Positions 35,644-43,838 of a stretch of 64,000 bases of DNA are shown in pieces. The position numbers and the translations under genes were made by a program. The stretch lies in NCBI GenBank assembly GCA_963972525.1, contig CAXAUZ010000005.1:124001-188000 (forward strand), given 5' to 3'. The DNA comes from Salinilacustrithrix sp003476595 (GTDB lineage Bacteria; Actinomycetota; Acidimicrobiia; Acidimicrobiales; Salinilacustritrichaceae). The notes below the pieces were generated by a model, which was not told where the DNA came from, ran no database searches, and saw only the letters and a program-made list of their open reading frames with translations. Within the stretch, counting starts at the first letter, position 1. The number at the start of each line of letters is the position of its first letter.

Positions 35644-36369
35644 ATGTCCGACCAGCGCGATCGACCCGACGCCGGCGCGCCGGCGGTGGTCGACGTCGTC
35701 ATGCCCGCCCGCAACGAGGCCACGACGGTGGCCGACAACGTGGCGGCGGCGATCGGGTGCCGCCACGTCCGCACGGTGATCGTGGTCGACGACGGCTCCA
35801 CCGACGACACCGCTCGCATCGCCGAGCAGGCGGGCGCCCGGGTCGTGGGCCGGCCCGGCTCGGCCGGCTCCAAGGCGCATGCGATGGACGCAGGCGTCCA
35901 GGCCACGGACGCCACCCACATCCTGTTCGTCGACGCCGACTGCACCGGGCTCACCAGCGCCCACCTCGACGCCATCTGCGAGCCGGTGCTGGACGGCCGG
36001 GCCGAGATGAGCCTCGGCGCCTTCGACTACGGCTGGCTCAACTGGCTGGTGCTGGTGCTGCCGCCGCTGTCGGGCGAGCGCATCATCCCGCGCTGGGTCT
36101 GGGACCGCATCCCGGTCACCAAGCACGCCGGCTACACCATCGAGACCCGCATCAACGAGGTCATCGCCGAGGGCCGCCTGCGCACGCACGCCCACACGAT
36201 GCGTGGCGTGTCCCACCGCACGAAGCGGGTGAAGTTCGGGGTCGTCGACGGCCTGCGGCGCACGGCGCGCATGTACGTCGACCTGCTCTCGATGCTGAGG
36301 CCGGTCGGCGACATCCGCTGGCGGACGTACTGGTGGTACCTGCGCGGCCTCACGATCACCGGCCGCTGA
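35644..36369 (+). CDS. family 2 glycosyltransferase
   Basis: A 241-residue GT-A fold protein. VDVVMPARNEATTVADNV and VIVVDDGSTDDTARIAEQAG form the nucleotide-sugar site, and HILFVDADCTGL carries the DxD-like metal motif. The C-terminal third is basic, with no clear membrane helix although NWLVLVLPPL is hydrophobic. Family 2 enzymes transfer sugars to lipids or polymers; the acceptor is unknown. It ends the three-gene unit that starts at 34373 and is followed by a 52-bp palindromic terminator. Confidence 0.82.
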   Translation: MSDQRDRPDAGAPAVVDVVMPARNEATTVADNVAAAIGCRHVRTVIVVDDGSTDDTARIAEQAGARVVGRPGSAGSKAHAMDAGVQATDATHILFVDADCTGLTSAHLDAICEPVLDGRAEMSLGAFDYGWLNWLVLVLPPLSGERIIPRWVWDRIPVTKHAGYTIETRINEVIAEGRLRTHAHTMRGVSHRTKRVKFGVVDGLRRTARMYVDLLSMLRPVGDIRWRTYWWYLRGLTITGR

Positions 36370-36423
36370 CCGTTCTGGCCTACGGATGACCGCGCATGCG
36401 GGGTGATCGGTCGGCCAGAACGG
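36370..36423. terminator. palindromic element A (GTTCTGGCC-N32-GGCCAGAAC family)
   Basis: CCGTTCTGGCC and GGCCAGAACGG, perfect 11-bp arms around exactly 32 nt, between the convergent ends of the glycosyltransferase and the methylsuccinyl-CoA dehydrogenase. The loop itself contains a smaller stem around CGCATGCG. Probably a bidirectional terminator; same geometry as the elements at 42723 and 52882. Confidence 0.7.
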
Positions 36424-36429
36424 GTGGGG

Positions 36430-38025
36430 TCAGGCCTTGGCGGCGGCGACGAGGCGGCGGGCGATGACCTTGATGGCCAGCGTCTCGTCGGCGCCCTCGA
36501 AGATCGACAGCACCCGGGCGTCGACCCAGTAGCGGCTGACCGGGTACTCCTCGGCGTAGCCGTAGCCGCCGTGGATCTGCAGCGCCTCGCGGGTGACCCA
36601 CTCAGCGGCCTTGCACACGTAGGCCTTGACGAGCGTGGCCTCCATGGCGCCCTCGCCCTTGGCCATCATCTTGGCCACGGCGTAGGAGAACTGCCGGCTG
36701 GCCTGGATGATCACGGCCATTCGGGCGAGCTTGGCCTGGGTGAGCTGGTACTCCGCGATGGGCTTGCCGAACACGGCGCGGTCGTCCGCGTACTGCTTGG
36801 CCTCCTCGTAGGCAGCCTGCATGACGCCGACGGCGCGGGCCGCGGTCTGGAGGCGGCCGTTCTCGAAGCCCTCCATCTGGAGGTAGAAGCCGCGGCCGAG
36901 GCCGTCGTCGCCACCGATGAGGTTCTCCTGGGGGACGAACCAGCTGTCGAGGGCGATCTCGTAGGAGTGCATGCCCCGGTAGCCGATGGTGTCGATCGGG
37001 CGGCCCTCCATCTTGCCGCCGTGGCCGTCCTCGAACTCGAAGCCGTGGCCGTCGCCCTGGGGCTTGGGGACGACGAACATCGACAGGCCCTTGTGACCGA
37101 GCGAGCGGTCCGGGTCGGTGCGGGCGAGGAGCAGCAGGACGTCGGCGCGGGCGCCGAAGGTGCACCAGGTCTTGACGCCGTTGATGCGCCAGCCCTCGGT
37201 GCCGTCGTCGAGCGCGTCGCGGGTGGCGGTGCACTTGATGCCGGCCACGTCGGAGCCGTAGTCGGGCTCGGTGACGGCGACGGCGCACATGACCTCGGTG
37301 GTGGCCAGCTTGGGGAGCCAGAGCTCCTTCTGCTCCTGCGTGCCGCCCTTCTCCACGGCCCGGGTCATGATCTCGGGGCGGGTGATGAGGGAGCCGCCGA
37401 TGCCGAGGCTGGCGCGTGACAGCTCCTCGGTGGCCACGACCATGCCCATGTAGTCGGACTCGCCGCCGGACGCGAACCCGCCGAACTCCTCGGGGATCGA
37501 CAGGCCGAACGCCCCCAGCTCGGCCAGGCCGCTGATGACGTCCTCGGGCACGTCGCCGTTGGTGCGGTGCACGTGCTCGGCGTGGGGCATGATCTGGTCC
37601 TCGCCGAATCGGCGGAAGGTGTCCTGGACCATCTCGAAGTCGCCGTCGAGGTGGCGGGGGCCCTCGCCGTCGATGGTGGTGAGGAACTCCGGGGAGCGGT
37701 AGGTGCCGACGAACTCGCGTGCACCGTCGAGCGCACCGGGCTCGGCGCCCCACTCGGCCTCGCGGCCGAACAGCTTGGCGGCCAGCTCGCCGACGGCGTC
37801 GGCGGCGAAGGCGCACGCGATGCGGGCCTCGATGTCGCCCTTGGCGCCGTAGTCGAGCAGCGTCCCCGACATCTCGACCGCCGCGGTGGCGTGCGCCAGG
37901 TCGTAGGCGAGCACCTGGTTGGCGTCGATGTCGCCGAGCTCGGCGAGGCGGGCGGCGGCCTTGTCGAGCACGCTCCGGGCGGCGTCGATGGCGGCAGCGG
38001 CTCGTTGCAGGTCGGGGGCGATCAT
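36430..38025 (-). CDS. mcd: acyl-CoA dehydrogenase, probable (2S)-methylsuccinyl-CoA dehydrogenase
   Basis: A 531-residue acyl-CoA dehydrogenase. It is about 150 residues longer than usual at the N terminus (LAYDLAHATAAVEMSGTLLDYGAKGDIEARIACAFAADAVGELAAKLFG). That helical extension typifies methylsuccinyl-CoA dehydrogenase, which makes mesaconyl-CoA in the ethylmalonyl-CoA pathway of acetate assimilation. FAD motifs are present (AVAVTEPDYGSDVAG, DDRAVFGKPI, IHGGYGYAEEYPVSRYWVDARV). The next enzyme, mesaconyl-CoA hydratase, is encoded 2.8 kb away on the other strand, which strengthens the call. TACCCT lies six bases before the ATG. Confidence 0.82.
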   Translation of the reverse strand: MIAPDLQRAAAAIDAARSVLDKAAARLAELGDIDANQVLAYDLAHATAAVEMSGTLLDYGAKGDIEARIACAFAADAVGELAAKLFGREAEWGAEPGALDGAREFVGTYRSPEFLTTIDGEGPRHLDGDFEMVQDTFRRFGEDQIMPHAEHVHRTNGDVPEDVISGLAELGAFGLSIPEEFGGFASGGESDYMGMVVATEELSRASLGIGGSLITRPEIMTRAVEKGGTQEQKELWLPKLATTEVMCAVAVTEPDYGSDVAGIKCTATRDALDDGTEGWRINGVKTWCTFGARADVLLLLARTDPDRSLGHKGLSMFVVPKPQGDGHGFEFEDGHGGKMEGRPIDTIGYRGMHSYEIALDSWFVPQENLIGGDDGLGRGFYLQMEGFENGRLQTAARAVGVMQAAYEEAKQYADDRAVFGKPIAEYQLTQAKLARMAVIIQASRQFSYAVAKMMAKGEGAMEATLVKAYVCKAAEWVTREALQIHGGYGYAEEYPVSRYWVDARVLSIFEGADETLAIKVIARRLVAAAKA

Positions 38026-38031
38026 GGGCGC

Positions 38032-38037
38032 AGGGTA
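38032..38037 (-). promoter_or_regulatory. -10 box of a leaderless promoter
   Basis: TACCCT on the minus strand lies six bases before the ATG at 38025. Confidence 0.5.
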
Positions 38038-38088
38038 CCGGCGGGTAACCGGCCCCTTCCAAGCAGGGCGCGCAGCGAGGGACCCGGT

Positions 38089-40395
38089 TCAGCGCCGGGT
38101 GGTGGGGAGCGGCGCCGATGCCTGCGACCGGACGCACGCCAGCAGCCGGTCGGCGGTCATCGGCCGTCCGACCAGGTGTCCCTGGGCCTCGTCGCATCCG
38201 AGCGACCGGAGGAGCTGGAGCGTCCGCTCGTCCTCGACCCCCTCCGCCAGCACGCGCAATCCGAGGTTGTGGGCGAGGTCGATCACGGTCCGCACGATGA
38301 TCCGGTCGTTGCGGTCATCGGCCATCTGCAGGACGAACGAGCGGTCGATCTTGATCTCGTCCACCGGGAGCCGGCGCAGGTAGGACAGCGACGAGTAGCC
38401 CGTCCCGAAGTCGTCGATCGCGGTCCGGACCCCGATGTCGCGGAGGCGGCCGAGGATCTCGAGTGAGAGGGCAGGATCGTCCATGAGCTGGGACTCGGTG
38501 AGCTCGCACTTCAGCGAGCTGGGTGGCACGTCGAGCTCCCGCAGCAGCGCGCTGATCCAGTCGGTGAGCTGGGCGTCGTAGAGGTTGCGGGCCGAGAGGT
38601 TCACGGCCATGCACAGGTCGACACCGCGGTCCCGCCACCGCCGACCGGTGGTGATCGCTTCCCGGACGACGTGGTGGGCGAGGTCGTTGACGAGCCCCGA
38701 CACCTCGGCCAGGCCCACGACCATCTCCGGATCGAGGGCGCCGAAGCTCGGGTGGTCCCAGCGCAGCAGCGCCTCGACGCCGGTGATGCCACCGCCGGCC
38801 AGGTCGAGCACCGGCTGGTAGTGGAGGCCGAGCGTCTCGGTGGTGCGCCGGGTCAGCTCGTCGTGGAGGTCGGCCAGCAGCGTGAGGCGCTCGATGGAGG
38901 ACTGGTCGTCGGCCGGGGAGTAGGACCGCCAGCCGCCCCCGCTGCGCTTCGCGACGTACATGGCCACGTCGGCCCGCTGGGTCAGCAGGTCGGCGTCCTC
39001 GGCGTCGTCGGGGTACATGGCGATGCCCAGGCTCGCCGTGGACTTCACCGTCACGCCGTGCAGGACGAAGGGCTCGGCCATCGCCTCGATGACCTTCTCC
39101 GCGACCTGGACGGAGCCGGCATCGGTGGCGCCGGTCAGGAGCACGGCGAACTCGTCGCCGCCGAGGCGGGCGATCGTGTCGCAGTCACGGAGGAGGTGGC
39201 GCAGGCGCTCGGCGAACGACATCAGGAGCTCGTCGCCGTACTGGTGGCCGAGCGCGTCGTTCACGTCCTTGAAGTGGTTCAGGTCGAGCAGCACCAGGGC
39301 CACCCGCTCGCCTCGCCGCTTGGCCTCGCCGAGCGCGGTCTGCAGGCGGTCGCGCAGCAGCGTCCGGTTGGGCAGACCGGTGAGCCCGTCGTGGAGCGCC
39401 TGACGTCGCAGAGCCGCCGACACCACGGCGGCCGCCGTGACGTCCTCGAAGCCGAGGCCGACCGCGCCACCGGGCAGCCCGAAGGCGCGGATGGTGAACG
39501 TCTTCACCGGATTGACGCCAACGGCGTCGGCGCGCTCGACGACGAAGGCGTCGCCGCCTCGTGCCACGAGGTGGGCCCGGAGCACGACGTCGTCTCCGGG
39601 GGCGCCGGGCAGGTCGGTGATCAGGCGACCGAGGATGCGCTCGGGCGTGGTGCCGAAAAGCGCCGCCGCCGCTGGGTTGGCGGCCATGACGCCGAGCCCG
39701 CCGTCGAGCCGGTCGCTCGGCCGGGCCACCACGATCGCGGTCTCGATGTGCTCGACGACCTCGTGGTACAGCGCCCGCTCGTCCTCGGTCGCCCGCCGGC
39801 TGGTGACGTCGACGACGACGCCGCGCAGGCGGGCGGGGGTGCGTGGTGACGCCGGTTCGGCCGTCAGCGCCTCACGGAGCCAGCGCCACTGGCCCTCCGC
39901 GTCGAGCATGCGGTAGTCGACCTCGCGGCTCGTCGTCGTCGCCAGCGTGTCGGCCCGGGCCGCCACCAGCGCGTCCCGGTCCTCCGGGTGCACGAGCTCG
40001 TGCCATCGACCCATCGCGAGCAGCTCGTGCTCGGGGCGACCGAGGATCCTGCTGGCGGCCGCGGAGATGGAGCCGTAGGAGTCGGCGCCCTCGGCCAGCC
40101 ACCACACGATCGCGTCGGCGTTCTGGACCAGGTCGGCGTACTCCGCCTCCAGCGCGGCCCGGCGCGACAGCGCGAGGGAGATCGGGACGGCCGAGAGCAT
40201 GGCTGCGGCGGCGAAGCCGACCAGTGCCAGCAGGATCGGGCGCGGGCCGGACAGCCCCGAGGCCAGCTCGACGCCGGCCGCGGCGAAGCCGGCGACCGCG
40301 ACGACGACCATGGCGGCCGGGACCCCGAGGTTGCGGGCGCCGCCCGCTCTGGCGCGTGCCGCGCCGCCCGCCACTCCCACCTTCTGCCTCCGCAT
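38089..40395 (-). CDS. membrane PAS-GGDEF-EAL cyclic-di-GMP enzyme
   Basis: A 768-residue protein: two membrane helices at the N terminus (about residues 20-70), a PAS domain (WWLAEGADSYGSISAAASRILGR with a PAC-like part), a second PAS-like region, a GGDEF domain with an intact RLGGDEFAV site, and an EAL domain with VEALLRW, CELTESQLMDD, IDDFGTGYSSLSYLRRLPVDEIKIDRSF and LAEGVED. Both catalytic sites look complete, so it may make and degrade cyclic di-GMP. The short periplasmic loop argues for membrane or intracellular sensing. The ATG at 40395 puts the helices just after a basic start; the frame is open further upstream. Confidence 0.88.
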   Translation of the reverse strand: MRRQKVGVAGGAARARAGGARNLGVPAAMVVVAVAGFAAAGVELASGLSGPRPILLALVGFAAAAMLSAVPISLALSRRAALEAEYADLVQNADAIVWWLAEGADSYGSISAAASRILGRPEHELLAMGRWHELVHPEDRDALVAARADTLATTTSREVDYRMLDAEGQWRWLREALTAEPASPRTPARLRGVVVDVTSRRATEDERALYHEVVEHIETAIVVARPSDRLDGGLGVMAANPAAAALFGTTPERILGRLITDLPGAPGDDVVLRAHLVARGGDAFVVERADAVGVNPVKTFTIRAFGLPGGAVGLGFEDVTAAAVVSAALRRQALHDGLTGLPNRTLLRDRLQTALGEAKRRGERVALVLLDLNHFKDVNDALGHQYGDELLMSFAERLRHLLRDCDTIARLGGDEFAVLLTGATDAGSVQVAEKVIEAMAEPFVLHGVTVKSTASLGIAMYPDDAEDADLLTQRADVAMYVAKRSGGGWRSYSPADDQSSIERLTLLADLHDELTRRTTETLGLHYQPVLDLAGGGITGVEALLRWDHPSFGALDPEMVVGLAEVSGLVNDLAHHVVREAITTGRRWRDRGVDLCMAVNLSARNLYDAQLTDWISALLRELDVPPSSLKCELTESQLMDDPALSLEILGRLRDIGVRTAIDDFGTGYSSLSYLRRLPVDEIKIDRSFVLQMADDRNDRIIVRTVIDLAHNLGLRVLAEGVEDERTLQLLRSLGCDEAQGHLVGRPMTADRLLACVRSQASAPLPTTRR

Positions 40396-40436
40396 CCAGC
40401 CGGGCCGCCCCGCGACGACCGCGCTGTTCCATCGGC

Positions 40437-40465
40437 ACTTCGCGCCTCGAACTGGAGCGCGAAGT
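40437..40465. promoter_or_regulatory. inverted repeat between divergent genes
   Basis: ACTTCGCGC and GCGCGAAGT, perfect 9-bp arms around 11 nt containing CTCGAACTGG. It lies between the divergent GGDEF-EAL and small charged-protein genes, upstream of both, so an operator is as likely as a hairpin. Confidence 0.45.
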
Positions 40466-40518
40466 CGGCCACCGGCGGCTGCACCGGTACGTTCCATGGC
40501 GAGGAGAGGACGGACCCG

Positions 40519-40773
40519 ATGGCCCAGCGTGGCAACCAGAGCTTCGAGAAGCGCCAGCGTGAGGCGGATCGCCAAGACCGCGCTCGCGAGAAGGACGCCC
40601 GACGCCAGGAGCGGCGTGACGCCGAGGACGAAGGCGTCGACGCGGACGAAGGCGCCCTCATGGCCGAGTACGGGCGGCTGGCGGAGCAGCACGACAACGG
40701 CGAGATCGGTGAGGAGCGGTTCGTCGCCCGCAAGCGGGCGATCTTCGAGGCGCTCGGGCTCGACATCGACTGA
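40519..40773 (+). CDS. small highly charged protein (84 aa)
   Basis: An 84-residue protein. The first 45 residues are almost all Arg, Lys, Asp, Glu and Gln, a probable single helix or coiled coil; the rest (LMAEYGRLAEQHDNGEIGEERFVARKRAIFEALGL) resembles short C-terminal oligomerisation (SHOCT-like) helices. No enzyme motif. A strong ribosome site (GAGGAGAGGA, 40501-40510) follows a TACGTT -10 box at 40488. Function unknown. Confidence 0.65.
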   Translation: MAQRGNQSFEKRQREADRQDRAREKDARRQERRDAEDEGVDADEGALMAEYGRLAEQHDNGEIGEERFVARKRAIFEALGLDID

Positions 40774-40807
40774 CGGGGTCGATGGGCGTCTGCCGCCAGG
40801 GCCTTTG

Positions 40808-40813
40808 TAGGTT
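40808..40813 (+). promoter_or_regulatory. -10 box of a leaderless promoter
   Basis: TAGGTT lies eight bases before the ATG at 40822. Confidence 0.5.
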
Positions 40814-40821
40814 CTCCGGCC

Positions 40822-41856
40822 ATGAGCAAGACGAACCCGGGCAACTTCTTCGAGGACTTCCGCATCGGCCAGGTCATCGAGCACGCCACGCCCCGCACCG
40901 TCACGAGCGGTGACCGAGCCCTCTACACCGCGCTGTACCCGTCCCGCTTCGCCCTCCCGTCCTCCGACGAGTTCGCCGCCGCCTCCGGGCTGTCCCCGGC
41001 GCCGGTCGAGGAGCTCATCGGGTTCCACGTCGCGTTCGGCAAGACCGTGCCGGACATCTCGCTCAACGCCGTGGCCAACCTGGGCTACGCCGAGTGCCGC
41101 TTCCACCAGCCGGTCCGCCCCGGCGACACGCTGCGCGCCAGCTCCGAGGTGATCGGCCTCAAGCAGAACTCCAACGGCAAGACCGGCGTCGTCTACGTCC
41201 GCTCCACCGCGACGAACCAGCGGGGCGAGACCGCCATCGACTGGGCCCGCTGGGTCATGGTCCGCAAGGCCGACGTCGACGCCCCCGCGCCCGAGACCGT
41301 CGTGCCGGACCTCGCCGACGCGGTCGCCCCCGAGGACCTCATCGTGCCGGCCGGCCTGGACTTCACCGGCTACGACTTCGCCGCCGCCGGCGAACCCCAC
41401 CGCTTCGGCGACTACGAGGTGGGCGAGAAGATCGACCACGTCGACGGGGTCACGCTCACCGACGCCGAGCACATGCTGGCGACCCGGCTGTGGCAGAACA
41501 CCGCCAAGGTCCACTTCAACACCGAGGCCCGCGACGACGGCCGCCGGCTCATCTACGGCGGCCACATCATCAGCCTGGCCCGGGCCCTGCAGTACAACGG
41601 CCTGGCCAACGCGGCCATGGTGGCCGCCATCAACGCCGGCGCCCACACCGCTCCGGCCTTCGCCGGCGACACCGTCTACGCCTGGTCCGAGGTCCTCGAC
41701 AAGGCCGAGACCAGCGCCCCCGGCGTCGGTGCGCTGCGGGTCCGCCTCGTGGCCACGAAGGGCCGGGACGAGTCGATGACCCTGCGGGGCGACGACGGCA
41801 AGTACGCCGACGGCGTGCTCCTCGACCTCGACACCTGGGTGCTCTGCCCGATGTGA
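40822..41856 (+). CDS. mch: mesaconyl-CoA hydratase (2-methylfumaryl-CoA hydratase)
   Basis: A 344-residue double-hotdog hydratase of the MaoC superfamily. The start KTNPGNFFEDFRIGQVI and segments ALYPSRFALPSSDEFA, GKTVPDISLNAVANLGYAECRF, NTAKVHFNTEA and RLIYGGHIISLARAL closely follow mesaconyl-CoA hydratase of the ethylmalonyl-CoA pathway, which hydrates mesaconyl-CoA to beta-methylmalyl-CoA. The MaoC-type Asp/His site is visible around TVPDIS and YGGHIIS. The family name comes from remembered similarity, supported by the probable mcd gene nearby. MutY overlaps its end (GTGA). Confidence 0.87.
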   Translation: MSKTNPGNFFEDFRIGQVIEHATPRTVTSGDRALYTALYPSRFALPSSDEFAAASGLSPAPVEELIGFHVAFGKTVPDISLNAVANLGYAECRFHQPVRPGDTLRASSEVIGLKQNSNGKTGVVYVRSTATNQRGETAIDWARWVMVRKADVDAPAPETVVPDLADAVAPEDLIVPAGLDFTGYDFAAAGEPHRFGDYEVGEKIDHVDGVTLTDAEHMLATRLWQNTAKVHFNTEARDDGRRLIYGGHIISLARALQYNGLANAAMVAAINAGAHTAPAFAGDTVYAWSEVLDKAETSAPGVGALRVRLVATKGRDESMTLRGDDGKYADGVLLDLDTWVLCPM

Positions 41857-42716
41857 CACCCCTGCGGCGGGACCTGATCGAGTGGTGGTCCCGCGAGGGC
41901 CGGGACCTGCCGTGGCGCCGGAGCCGCGACCCGTGGGCGGTGCTGGTGTCGGAGCTCATGCTCCAGCAGACCCAGGTCAGCCGGGTCACCGAGCGCTACG
42001 TCCGCTTCCTGGAGCGGTTCCCGACGGTCGTGGACTGTGCGGCCGCCCCGGTCGGCGACGTCATCGATGAGTGGGCCGGTCTCGGCTACAACCGCCGGGC
42101 CGTCCACCTCCACCGGGCGGCCGTCCGCTGCGTGGAGCACCACGACGGCGCGCTGCCCGACACGTTGGCCGAGCTGCTGGACCTCCCCGGCGTCGGCCCC
42201 TACACGGCCCGTGCCGTGCTGGTGTTCGCCCACGAGCGCGACATCGGCCTCGTCGACACCAACGCCGGCCGGTTCGTGGCCCGAGCGCTGGCCGGCCGAC
42301 CGCTCTCGCCGAAGGAGGCGCAGGCCGTCGCAGATGCTGCCGTCCCCGAGGGGTGGGGTTGGACGTGGGGGCAGGCCGTCTTCGACCTCGGCGCCTCGGT
42401 GTGTCGCAAGCGCTCGCCCCGGTGCGACGACTGCCCGATCCGGCCCCACTGCGCCTGGGCGACCGCCGGCTTCCCGGCGCCCGACCCCATCGACGGCTCC
42501 GCCGGGATCAGCGCACCCCAGTCCCGCTTCGACGGCTCGGACCGCCAGGGTCGAGGCCGACTGGTCGACGCCATGCGGGCCGGACCGGTCGGCCACGAGG
42601 CCCTCGCCGCGGTGATGGGCTGGCCCCACGACCCGGCCCGCGCCGCCCGGGTGGCGGCAACCCTGGAACGGGACGGCCTCGCGATCGCCGACGACGCCGG
42701 CTACCGCCTCCCCTGA
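41853..42716 (+). CDS. mutY: A/G-specific adenine DNA glycosylase
   Basis: A 287-residue base-excision repair enzyme that removes A opposite 8-oxoG. SELMLQQTQVSRV carries the catalytic Glu, LLDLPGVGPYTARAVLVFA the helix-hairpin-helix, and LVDTNAGRFVAR the catalytic Asp. The 4Fe-4S loop is C-x6-C-x2-C-x5-C (CRKRSPRCDDCPIRPHC). The C-terminal NUDIX-like 8-oxoG recognition domain is missing; only a short winged-helix-like segment follows, as in other compact actinobacterial MutY proteins. The GTG start overlaps the hydratase stop. Confidence 0.92.
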   Translation: MTPLRRDLIEWWSREGRDLPWRRSRDPWAVLVSELMLQQTQVSRVTERYVRFLERFPTVVDCAAAPVGDVIDEWAGLGYNRRAVHLHRAAVRCVEHHDGALPDTLAELLDLPGVGPYTARAVLVFAHERDIGLVDTNAGRFVARALAGRPLSPKEAQAVADAAVPEGWGWTWGQAVFDLGASVCRKRSPRCDDCPIRPHCAWATAGFPAPDPIDGSAGISAPQSRFDGSDRQGRGRLVDAMRAGPVGHEALAAVMGWPHDPARAARVAATLERDGLAIADDAGYRLP

Positions 42717-42722
42717 TCGATC

Positions 42723-42774
42723 CGTTCTGGCCTACCTCCGTGCCGCCTGACGGTCATGGATGTGGGCCAGAACG
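42723..42774. terminator. palindromic element B (GTTCTGGCC-N32-GGCCAGAAC family)
   Basis: CGTTCTGGCC and GGCCAGAACG, perfect 10-bp arms around exactly 32 nt, between the convergent ends of mutY and the proline-racemase-family gene. The right arm ends eight bases from the minus-strand stop. Confidence 0.7.
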
Positions 42775-42782
42775 AGCATGGG

Positions 42783-43838
42783 TCAGGTCAGGTCGGGGTC
42801 CAGGACGGCGAGCAGGTCCCAGATGCCCTCGGCCTCGGAGAGGTCGTCGTCGAGGTTGATCACCAGGTCGGTGATGCCGAGGGTGAACGCCTGGCCCGTG
42901 ACGCTCGCCGCGGTCGCCGGGTGCCCGCTGACCGTGATCCGATCGTCGACCCGCCCGCCCATGCGGCTGCCCGTGGGGGAGACGGTGGTGAGGCGATCGC
43001 CGACGTCCATCTGGCCGTCCTCGACGAGCAGCGCCAGCCGGGCCGCGGTGCCGGTGCCGGTCGGGCAGCGGCACACCACACCGGGGTGGACGTAGGTGGC
43101 CGTGCGCGCCTCGGGACCGTCGTCGCCGTCGAGGACGGGACCGGAGAAGTTCACGAACGAGAGGTCGCCGGTGTCGCCGAAGTCGGGGTGCACGAGATCG
43201 AGCTCCGGTCCGGCGACCAGGCAGAGCTCGAGGCCGAAGTCCCGGAGGACGTGCCGCTCCGCCTCGGTCAGCGCGAAGCCGTGCGCCTCGGCGTCGACCA
43301 CCGCGTAGAAGCAGCCCGACCAGACCACGTCGTAGGTGACGGTGCCGAACTCGGGCAGCTCCGCCGTGCGGCCCCGCTCGACCACCCAGGACGGGTCGCA
43401 GGCCAGGGTCACGGCGTGCACGTGGCGGCCGTCGTGCTCGACCTCGGCGCGGATGAGCCCGGCCGGTGCCTCGAGGTGGACCGTCTGGTGCCCGGGCGGG
43501 CCGAAGGGGATGTGACCGCTCTCGAGCAGCGCAGTGGTCACGCAGATGGAGTTGGAGCCCGAGAAGTGCGGGTACCCCATCGCCTCCATGATCACGTATC
43601 CCGCTTCGGCGTGCTCGAGGGTGGTGTCGACGATGACGTTGGCGCACATGGACGGCTCGCCGTAGGGCGAGCCGAGCAGCAGCCGGCGCAGGGCGTCGCC
43701 GTCGCGCTGGAGCCACTCCCGCTTCGCGAGCACGGTGTCGCCGGGCACGTGCGTCACGCCACCGACGACGATGCGGCTGACGTCGCCGCCGTAGTGGGTG
43801 TCGATCAGGCGGAGGCCCCGGCGGTGCTCAGGGGGCAT
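42783..43838 (-). CDS. proline racemase family protein with Ser/Thr at the catalytic positions
   Basis: A 351-residue member of the proline racemase / hydroxyproline epimerase / trans-3-hydroxyproline dehydratase superfamily. The first catalytic motif, normally MCGHxT, reads FSGSNSICV with S93 where Cys stands, and the second, normally SPCGTGT, reads CPTGTGT with T260. Known dehydratases have one Cys replaced; losing both points to a lyase or other chemistry rather than racemisation. A full fold and motif spacing argue against decay. It is the last gene of the operon containing the UGSC selenoprotein, overlapping the dehydrogenase stop by 11 bases. Confidence 0.82.
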   Translation of the reverse strand: MPPEHRRGLRLIDTHYGGDVSRIVVGGVTHVPGDTVLAKREWLQRDGDALRRLLLGSPYGEPSMCANVIVDTTLEHAEAGYVIMEAMGYPHFSGSNSICVTTALLESGHIPFGPPGHQTVHLEAPAGLIRAEVEHDGRHVHAVTLACDPSWVVERGRTAELPEFGTVTYDVVWSGCFYAVVDAEAHGFALTEAERHVLRDFGLELCLVAGPELDLVHPDFGDTGDLSFVNFSGPVLDGDDGPEARTATYVHPGVVCRCPTGTGTAARLALLVEDGQMDVGDRLTTVSPTGSRMGGRVDDRITVSGHPATAASVTGQAFTLGITDLVINLDDDLSEAEGIWDLLAVLDPDLT

